Source of the DNA: Isoetes taiwanensis
Lineage: Eukaryota; Streptophyta; Lycopodiopsida; Isoetales; Isoetaceae
Assembly (NCBI GenBank): GCA_021234155.1
Contig: JAJEKV010000002.1
Location: forward strand, 7,976,811 to 8,040,810
DNA length: 64,000 bases
Direction: 5' to 3'
In this document: positions 56,400 through 64,000 of the stretch, piece after piece
How positions within the stretch are numbered: position 1 is the stretch's first letter
How the letters are laid out: each line of letters opens with the position of its first letter
Made by a program: the position numbers and the translations under genes
Notes under the pieces: generated by a model
What the model saw: the letters and a program-made list of their open reading frames with translations, nothing else
Told to the model about the DNA's origin: nothing
Database searches by the model: none

Positions 56400-57998
56400 T
56401 GTGACGCTCCATGTAGTTATACCTGGTCTACGCCATGTCTTTGTACGTATTTCCACGTCACCACGCTACCATGGGGGTATGGGAACTTAATTGCAACCTA
56501 GGGGTTACCTTAAAGGATTAAAATTAGCTATGCTAATTTAACACATTAATAATAATAACCTATAACCTAGGAAATTAGGCTAATTACCATTTGGGAAGGC
56601 CACCGCCCCCAATCGATTGGGCAGCATGGGATTGCCAAGTTTGGATGCCAACTTGACCCCTATCCCCTCGGGATTGACTCCTCAAGATCGACCAAGGAAG
56701 GCCGGGAGTCGAGCCATCATACACCCGCAGAGAATCACCATAACAACCGCCCCCTGGTGAAGTAACAAATGAATTCTCAACTCCCGTGAGATGGAGGCCC
56801 CATGGAAACGAGTCCAGCCAGTAATCAGGTAGGTGGTTATGTGGATTCTAGATAACGCTTTTGGTTGTGTCCGCTTTCTGTTTCTCTTTGTGATTCAATC
56901 ATAGAAACTAACCCTTGATTGTACAAGCAAGTTCTCTTTATATTCAATTCTCTTTCTACTCAAAGGATGGATTGTTAATTCTTTGTTAATCCGACTCAAA
57001 ACGAGGGGATTACGGGGGTAGAGACCTCTCGAACCGTGTATTGTAGTATGCCCTAGAAAGCTCCCTGTAGAGTCCTATTAATTATGCGGCATGTGCACAA
57101 GAACCCACCGGGTCCTAGATGCTATGGTATGGCTTAGCACCGCACAAGGAACACAAGGTGACATGAGGGGTGGGGTCTTGCACGAGCATACAAGGCTCCC
57201 CGAGACTCCTACAAAGGCTAGGCTTGATAGCCGGGCCACGAGGGGCCGGTATGGGTCCGGACACTCCCCGGGTGTAGAGGTGTGATCCGTATGGAGCACC
57301 CCCGCACTTTGAGTAGATTTAGGGTGAGTAAGTCGGGTACGGATGCGGGGTCGCTGATGTGGCACGATTCTCTAGCTCACCCATGGAACCACCGTGGATT
57401 CGGAAGGGGACGCCCCCCCACCTCGCCTCATCTGGACCAAAGGCCATGAACCCGGAGTAGGCTCGAGAGGGTGATGCCCCCGGTATGCGCGTCTCTGGAA
57501 GGCTATAGCGGCCATAGCATGAATTGACCCATCCGCAAAGTGTGCACAGGAGGGGCGGATGGAGTGGACAACCCTAGCCAATGTTCTATGCCAGCCAACG
57601 CCATGCCAAGACTCCTGGCCTCGCCGATCTCTTGAGGCCCACCGTCCACCGATCCTCACCGAGTTTGAGCCGGGGTAGAACCTGGGTTCTGGGTGTTTTC
57701 TTAGGATTAGATGCATATTCTATGCCGTTGGTATATTAGATGGATGCGCCACCCTTCGTGGTAGTTATTTATGTATATTCATGCTGTGTGCTAACCCTTG
57801 TATTCATGCTTCCGCGACGTAGGAGTCCCATTGAAGGCGTGGGCCGAATGACCCCTTCGTGTCCTTCTTTCGGGCCTCATTTCATAGATGGCCCGAAATA
57901 GACGGAGGGCCCTGCTCATGGTGAGATGATTGCCATGGGAGGGGAAAGTCCCCGTATGTATACGCAAAGAGGGTCGTATATATTCCGGGAGCGTCACA
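56400..57998 (+). repeat. 3' LTR
   Basis: 1599 bp from TGTGACGCTCC to GAGCGTCACA, paired with the 5' LTR. It is followed by GATAG (57999-58003). Confidence 0.95.
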
Positions 57999-58003
57999 GA
58001 TAG

Positions 58004-58254
58004 TAAGTGGTCAAAGCTTTGGGATTTTTGGTTTCAGATTTGGTTGGTAATGTACTGCATCCTCACTGATATCCAATAGATCAAGCTCAGGTCGGGTTGA
58101 TCTGTTCTCTTCTTACGGGACCAGCCTTTAGTGTGTTGTTCTGGATTTTGTCTAGCCCACTATATGGATCCCATGGCCTATTGGCCTACGTGGATGTTAA
58201 AAAAATATAATCTATTCGATATTACTAGGGGTCAAGACAGGAGGCGGGATTTCT
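58004..58254. other. Flank of the chromovirus insertion
   Basis: Non-coding. If the nested model is right, this is the rest of the internal region of the older element. Confidence 0.35.
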
Positions 58255-59620
58255 ATACTGCAACATGCAGGAATGGACCACCATATACTTTACTGCAAAT
58301 AAGATGGTAAACATAGGGGACACATGCCTGCCAAACTTGGCATACACACTTGTCATGCATCAACAACGGTTAAAATCTTGCTGGAAGGAGAATTGTTAAA
58401 CTTGGCTATCAAAGAGGAATACTGAGGAACGTCTATATATACAAGTGGCAATTAAGACATCACTCGGTTGAAGCAATACATAGATGCTTGTTTCTTGGAT
58501 AAGCTATAGGATGCCTGTTGCATGGAAAAGATAAAGACAACTCATTACAAGGACAAAATTAACTCTACTTTGACTCGTGGTCCACAAGCATTTATATTGC
58601 CACAACTTGAATACGAAAACACGTCGGGGCTTTGCAGCTATTCGCACAGGTGCACACCAACTTGGAATTGAGAGCGATAGGTGAGTTAATGAACCAAGGG
58701 AGTCCATAATCTGAGAATATTGCCAGCTAAGAACTCTAGAAGATGAACGACACACACTGGAACCAATGCAACTCAAATGATGCGAATAATTCCTATGATT
58801 TGCTAGATAGAATTACTGACAGTTCTAATGTCTATGAATGATATTTTTGTGAGATTCCAACTGCTAATTATCTTAGTGTTATCAAACGGCAAGTGGGTCC
58901 AATGTGCTTCCTCCAAAGTGTCGTTAGACTTTTAGGATGCTTAAAAAATGCTTTTTGAGTGTTATGAAAGGTTGCTAAGTTTTAATCTTCTTCATCTGGC
59001 TAATTCCAATGGTTCATAGCCCTTGAAGAGCAATGCCAAATATTTGATCCATGGTTTTATGTAATGTCAAGATGGTTTAAAGAGGATTTAACAACATTAA
59101 TACTACATTATGCCAATATTTTTTAGTGGGAAACATTTGAAAACAGTAAATCTGATATGTTATCCATGTAAGTCCAATGTGCAAATTCATCCTAGTGTAG
59201 TTATGCACCATCTAATTCATCACTGTATACATAACATTCTTTGCAAATATGATCTACCCTTATAATAGGCTGGCTCTCTTGGTTTTTTGAAAAATACAGA
59301 TGTGTTAAAAAAGATACAAGTACCTCTTTTGCAAAGCAACATGCAGAAAAGAAACTCTGAACTTAGAGGTTTTCCTATGATGTGCACATGGAATGCAACT
59401 ACGTAGTGAAATTTGAATGTCATGAACCTAGCAACGCATCCACGTAGAAAACGACCTAATCTTTTAAACTGTGGAATGCCTTTCAAGACAATGCAAAGAT
59501 ATTCATAATATGCTTGTAAGAAAGTGTGTAATTTAATTCTTACTTTCAGTAGCATAGACTCGTGTAGTACGTCATCAGAATTCCATCTCATGTGCAGGAT
59601 ATAATACAACCATCTTTTCG
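58255..59620 (-). repeat. Segmental duplication, copy C (inverted relative to 7330-9150)
   Basis: Reverse complement of copy 1 with about 540 bp less near 58770. It adjoins the 3' end of otubain pseudogene C. It contains fragment Y on plus (about 58290-58620) and fragment X on minus. Confidence 0.8.
59220..59609 (-). CDS. Fragment X, best-preserved copy (129 codons, unidentified)
   Basis: Open frame with KLHTFLQAYYEYLCIVLKGI, KRLGRFLRGCVARFMTFKFH and AFHVHIIGKPLSSEFLFCML. The same peptide, with stops, is encoded at 7345-7680 (+) and 25885-26110 (-). It lies just downstream of the otubain pseudogene on the same strand. No domain recognised; a hydrophobic and basic mix. Because the sister copies have stops, this too may be non-functional. 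Confidence 0.4.
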   Translation of the reverse strand: MYYILHMRWNSDDVLHESMLLKVRIKLHTFLQAYYEYLCIVLKGIPQFKRLGRFLRGCVARFMTFKFHYVVAFHVHIIGKPLSSEFLFCMLLCKRGTCIFFNTSVFFKKPREPAYYKGRSYLQRMLCIQ

Positions 59621-59699
59621 TAGACAGTATTTTCCCAGATGCCAGTTTCTAATAATACACAATGGGCCCAGCCTTGTTGAGCAATCCATGTGAATTACA

Positions 59700-61389
59700 C
59701 CCACAAATGCATCTTGGGTTAAAGAATATCATAATGCCCAGGGCGATATAGAAGAACTAACGATGTCGTGACTTGCTTATTAGAAGCTTCAAAACCTGAG
59801 GGAATTCAATCGCGATGATTGACCTCTGTTGTCTTACCAGGGATCACGAATTGTTGTCTTACCAGGTAAAGGTACACATACTGGAACTCCCAATGCATCT
59901 GCGAGAGCAGCAATATGCAGATTGTCACTCCCATAGGCTGCCCAAAAAAGAAATTCCAAGTTGAAAAAAGAGTTGGCACGGTGATGAATTTCACTTGTCA
60001 CCAATCTGAAAAACATCAGAACTATATCAGAAAACAGTCCAGTATGTAATATATTTAAATCTAGCGGTTAGGTTAGTATATAAGTATTCACACCATAATC
60101 ACAAACATATTGATCTCGACAACGCTCAACAAGTGTATCAATGCTGCACACACAAAAAGGATTTATATTAGAGACTCCATAAATAGTTTACGCACAAGAA
60201 TTTAGCAACAAAAAGAACTGGAAAAGACGAAAAAAAGACCCAATTGAGATTGGTCTTCCAGGAAGAGTTCCTCCACAAAAATCTATTCCCACAGTTTGCA
60301 TTAAGATTCAGCAAGAGTACGGCATACAAAAATACAGGAAAAAACTATCGCAAGGAAGTCCTCAAATGTGAACTCTGGATAGCCCAAGCTTATAAGGATC
60401 TGTCGACATTTCTCAATGCATTTTAGTACACGATCCACTTCAGCTTCATCCTTTGTTTCCAAAATATGTACCTAAGTAGGATGTAAGGCTTTCAGTATTA
60501 TCCTCCATGTTGCATAAGAGAACACAGCAAAATTCATGTTCCCGTGAGATTCACATAACATCTCCCTTAGGAGAAAAATATATCATTCCAGAACAAGGCT
60601 ATGTCCAGGGTATTTGATCTCGGTTAGTAGGCACTTAGGCACCACAACCCAATTCTGCTTCATAAAGCAAATTTGGAGCTTAGGGTTCACAGGCTTGACA
60701 GGAAAGTGATAACAGAAACTGAATAAATGTCAGCCCTTTTGTCAATAGGGCACCTGCATATTATCTGATCGTTAGAGCAAAGAAGAGCAGCTTGTGGTGT
60801 TGGTGCTAAAAACATAAAATTGGGATGGAAAAATCCCTTATGTTATCTTTGTAAAGCCACTAACATCATATGGCTTGCCGAAAATTGCATATTTAAACCA
60901 TTCTTAAAAGCCATTAATACTTCAATCATCAAGATGTAAAACCATGAGAATAAAAGTGATCAAAAGAAACAATATTAAACTATCAAATATAAACATTGTA
61001 GTATTCGAAGTCAAGGTTTCAAGATATAGGATAATCTTGTTCATACTGCACAACAACGCGATTCGTATTCGAGCGGAAGCCCGATTTAAAAAAAAAAAAT
61101 CAAACCTATTTTATTGCTCCTGAAAGAAACAATTTCCATCACACGGGTCCGTCCAATAGCTACATAATGTTCTCCTAATTTCTGTGCTGACAGTTTATTC
61201 TTCAAGGAAGGTGCATATTGGCAAGAAAAGCAACGCTTCAATCAGCAGAGTGAATGTTTTGATCATATCTTTATAAAATAAAAAAAATGGTTGCCTACTT
61301 CTGATGGTAAAGAAGAAAAGGACAAACTTTAACAGTACCTCTACTTTTGCTTCCAAGCTCACAGCAGCAGCAAGTGCAGTAAGCAACTC
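59700..61389 (-). pseudogene. Otubain pseudogene C
   Basis: Decayed copy of the intact otubain. Exon 2 (61389 leftward) reads ELLTALAAAVSLEAKVE, with the same five-codon loss as pseudogene A. Exon 3 (about 61175-61115) keeps QKLGEHYVAIGRTR, then a one-base deletion destroys the GDGNC frame. Exon 4 (about 60470-60355), exon 5 (about 60290-60245), exon 6 (about 60140-60095, TLVERCRDQYVCDY), exon 7 with a deletion (near 59990) and exon 8 (59935-59700) follow in order, the last with HLHIAALADALGVPV and an internal duplication of TTGTCTTACCAG. The terminal stop is lost. Confidence 0.85.
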
Positions 61390-61835
61390 CTGTAAATCTA
61401 TTATTAGATAATAACAAATATCTGTTTGAAATCACCGAAACATTTAAGCTCGAAACACAAAATATCCGCCTTTTATCCAAACAAGATGCTAACCCATCAA
61501 TGGGTTGCCCGTTGGAATACCCATTGATGCCTCTCCAACCACGTGTTAATACCAATACGTGTTAATACCAATATAATGTCATGAGATACATTAGATTGTA
61601 GGTTGTTTGAGGGGATTCGGTTAGGTGCTAGAACCAAATCCCCAATGTAAAAAGCCATTATAGTGTTAATGTCTTTTTAACCGGCAGGCTTTCTAATCCA
61701 AGAAATCCCTGCCGTTGATTCAAGCTCTGTGATAGAGCATAACAGGCAGCAGCCTGAGCCTGGGAGCCCCCAGATGCATCTTTGAGCCAAAGATTTAGCC
61801 TCGAATGCTGATAATCCAGGCTGGAACTGATAACC

Positions 61836-61918
61836 TAGGTATGGGCAATGCCGAGCCTGGAATAAACGATCTGGCCTAGGTATGGGCCATGCCGAGCCTG
61901 CAATAAACGATCTGAAGA
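61836..61918 (+). repeat. Two-copy tandem repeat (41 bp)
   Basis: CCTAGGTATGGGCAATGCCG, AGCCTGGAATAAACGATCTG is repeated at once as CCTAGGTATGGGCCATGCCG, AGCCTGCAATAAACGATCTG. Confidence 0.9.
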
Positions 61919-61946
61919 GCTGATGATGCAGCTTGCCTGCGGTTAA

Positions 61947-62050
61947 GGGTTAATCCCCCTTGCTTGCCCATTATGGCAAATAAACAGGCTTGCCCTCCCG
62001 GGCTCGCCTGTTTATTTGCCATAACAGGCTCGCAAGGGGAATTAACCCCC
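61947..62050. repeat. Long imperfect hairpin
   Basis: The left arm, about 61947-61994 (GGGTTAATCCCCC ... ATTATGGCAAATAAACAGGC), pairs with 62001-62050 (GCCTGTTTATTTGCCATAAC ... GGGGAATTAACCCCC) around a CTCCCG loop. There are 15 consecutive perfect pairs next to the loop and further pairing to the base. The flanks repeat GAGCCTG and AGGCTTGC strings (61750-61930), so it is likely the centre of a fold-back MITE. Confidence 0.85.
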
Positions 62051-62059
62051 TCATCACAA

Positions 62060-63470
62060 GAGATTTATGCTCATATGTAAATATGTAAGGAATGATAATA
62101 GCACTAATTGATATATTGGCTCTAGATGCTGATTTCTAGAGCTAATTGGAATATAGTGCAGGGGGCTAACATCTATGAAGCATAGATATGCCATTGCAGC
62201 AATGGTTTTCCGAACCATATGTGCTTGCTTTCCACATTCTAGTACTAAGAGTTTATTAACTAAGAGTTTATTAACTTATCAGACAACATACCCATTTCTA
62301 GCCTAAACAAATGAAATGGTCGATTGAGATTAACATCCTGGTGGCCTCAGTTGTCGGCTCATCCAAATTTGATGGTTCATCCAGCCTAATAGGAATGTTG
62401 CCACTATATAATGTTCCCACATTGCCAAAATCTGCACAAACCACTTTAGAGTTTGCTATTATTATCGAGAATATGGGTCTTTCTTGCCAGATTCAAAAAA
62501 ATCATGGTAGAAAATGATGGTTCTTTTTATACACTTGATGTACGCATCTGAATGGTTTAGGTCGTCTCTAATCCAACTATCAAGATCAAATCAAGGTAAT
62601 TATTGCCTGAGATATATCAATGTCAGTACAGATGCTAAACAATTTAGCTGGTCTGATAATGCAGGCGATACGTAATATAGGGGCTAGAAAATTTGTTCTG
62701 ACCTCTCACGCCCTCGAGATGCCTCCCCATAAATCACGAACAATGTGGTTAAAACAGAGGACTATACTTTCTCAACAAAGATGTTGAAGACTTCAACAAA
62801 GCTGTGAAAACCCAGATAGTACAAGAATAGTGATATATGCAAATTCATACAACTACATAGAAGCAGCAGTAAAAAACTCCGAAGCATATGTTAAAAAAGC
62901 TCCACAATTCCATAATTCAAACCCTAACCTTGGATACAATTATAAAGTTTTGATTCAATCCAGAAAAATGTTGTTAGCACCTTTTAGGTTTCTGAAGCCG
63001 CATTGAATTTAATGCTGGAACTTAACTACAATAACAAAGTTCGTCTTCTTAACCTAAAGTAACTATTAATTTGACAAATGCTGCTATTATTATATGCTAG
63101 GAAATTAAGTATTTGATATCTTGGCGAATATAGCAAAAGTACCTGCCAAGCTTCCACACGAAGGGCATATGTTGCTAGTATCTTTGTTTTCAAGAGCAAT
63201 GATGGCCTATAGGCAACGCATCAAATGCACAACCATTTTCAGATAATTCTACAAATGGTGTAATAATTTTACTTTCTTATTGTTCTGGCGTAAGCTAATA
63301 CTCTGATGAAATATATCATCTTTCTTTCTTTCAGCTCAAGCTAATAACTGATGACTATATTTATGTCCAATCACCGTGTCCTAAGAACACAATTACCATA
63401 CTTTTAGAACTCCCGACATTCAAATGGGACACCAATCGAATTCAGGGCAATCCTATGTGCCAAAAAGATA
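62060..63470. other. Gene-poor interval upstream of the coiled-coil frame
   Basis: No gene recognised. A direct repeat AAGAGTTTATTAACT lies at about 62247 and 62262. It could contain introns or the promoter of the frame that starts at 63564. Confidence 0.4.
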
Positions 63471-63563
63471 TCCTAGGATTTCAGAAGCTACCAGAATCTC
63501 AGGTGCTTCAAAAGCTACCAGATTGCTCAGGTATTGTATGCAAGAATAGGTAAGAATGGAGCA

Positions 63564-64000
63564 ATGATGTCCTTTAGTACCAAAGCTTCTAAGCTGGAAG
63601 AACATATTGCAAAAACAAGTACAGCAGAGCATGTGCTGAGTGAATTAGAAACCAAGCTCAGTGAATCTAGTAATACCATATGTGAGCTGCAAGCAAAGAT
63701 TACGGCTTCAGGCACTAAAATTGAAACAGCAGAGGGCTTAGTAAATGAGGTAGGGGATAAATTATCTAAAGCCGAAAGCAGGGTATCAGAGCTAGAAACA
63801 GAACTTCATGCGTCAGGCACAAAGCTTAGGGCCGCTATGGTAACAGAGTTTGAGGCGAAACTAGCCCAAGAGAAAGAATGTGCGTCCACTTTGAAAAATA
63901 AGGTTGTGGAGCTAGAAAACTCACTTCAAGCCATTGTTGGAAAAGCTAATACAACAGAGAGCAAAGTGACAGACTTAGAAACCCAACTCTCAAAAGCAAC
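63564..64000 (+). CDS. Coiled-coil protein, 5' part, runs off the window
   Basis: Frame open from 63477 to the edge; two adjacent in-frame ATGs at 63564 and 63567 are possible starts, but an upstream exon is also possible because a CAG precedes VLYARIGKNGAMM. The protein is a long heptad-rich helix made of a repeated motif: TAEHVLSELETKLSES, AKITASGTKIETAEGLVNEV, KAESRVSELETELHASGTKL, ENSLQAIVGKANTTESKV, TDLETQLSKA. Leu/Val/Ile fall at heptad positions, with Glu, Lys and Ser between. No enzymatic domain is visible in the 145 codons present. It could be a structural, motor-associated or golgin-like protein. Confidence 0.6.
   Translation, partial: MMSFSTKASKLEEHIAKTSTAEHVLSELETKLSESSNTICELQAKITASGTKIETAEGLVNEVGDKLSKAESRVSELETELHASGTKLRAAMVTEFEAKLAQEKECASTLKNKVVELENSLQAIVGKANTTESKVTDLETQLSKA

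Larger units (their letters stand above)
44875..57998 (+). mobile_element. Ty3-type chromovirus LTR retrotransposon, full length (13.1 kb)
   Basis: Both LTRs start TGTGACG and end CGCCACA or CGTCACA. The flanking GATAG at 44870-44874 and 57999-58003 is a perfect 5-bp target duplication. Inside, in order: primer site, about 4.9 kb of unassigned sequence, gag, protease, RT, RNase H, integrase, chromodomain and polypurine tract, the Ty3 order. All frames are broken by many small indels, so it cannot be autonomous as written. Its length is well above the usual 5-8 kb of plant chromoviruses outside the long-LTR lineages. Confidence 0.95.

Overview
The window looks like nuclear DNA of a land plant with a large, transposon-filled genome. 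The evidence is a plastid-type ATP/ADP carrier fragment, an EP1-like bulb-lectin fragment, a RUS/DUF647 exon, plant-style L1 LINEs with a zf-RVT tail, and a chromodomain Ty3 element. I cannot fix the lineage from sequence alone; a non-flowering vascular plant is a guess. Two genes can be spliced in silico into intact frames: a BSD-domain protein (16542-19152, +, 6 exons, 321 codons) and an otubain deubiquitinase (32301-35485, -, 8 exons, 305 codons). A coiled-coil frame runs off the right edge (63564-64000, +). Most other coding matter is decayed.

Layout. 1-7012: an L1-type LINE on + split twice, by a 3-kb composite insertion (775-3746: a lectin gene fragment interrupted by a plastidic nucleotide-transporter fragment that keeps its introns, then a fold-back element) and by a 395-bp MITE. 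7013-7315: a second poly(A) LINE tail. 7330-9150: a segmental copy found inverted at 58255-59620. 9150-16358: gene-poor, with a LINE relic, a perfect small hairpin and a 1.08-kb fold-back element carrying internal tandem repeats. 16542-19152: BSD gene. 19160-22000: short repeats and a LINE relic. 22383-24520 (-): an FCP1/NIF-type phosphatase relic and an unidentified degenerate gene. 24579-24765: clustered heat-shock elements plus a TATA box with no gene behind it. 26212-29691, 32301-35485 and 59700-61389 (-): three otubain loci, of which only the middle one is intact; the first is split by a 1.6-kb purine tract. 30682-31416: an intronless CAF1 deadenylase with one in-frame stop. 35808-36021: hAT-type MITE. 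36600-42400: three LINE pieces. 42702-42829: RUS exon relic.

44875-57998 is a complete-length 13.1-kb Ty3 chromovirus with 1.6-kb LTRs, a 5-bp target duplication (GATAG), PBS, gag, protease, RT, RNase H, integrase, chromodomain and polypurine tract. About 4.9 kb of unassigned sequence lies between PBS and gag. It seems to have landed about 50 bp inside an older related element whose LTR end is at 44824. Its frames are broken by many small clustered indels, and the two LTRs differ in the same clustered way; this may be consensus error at methylated CHG sites rather than ageing.

Taken together: two or three live genes among nested retroelements, local gene duplication with pseudogenisation (otubain and its flanking module), and non-autonomous DNA elements. 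I found no CRISPR, rRNA or convincing tRNA.
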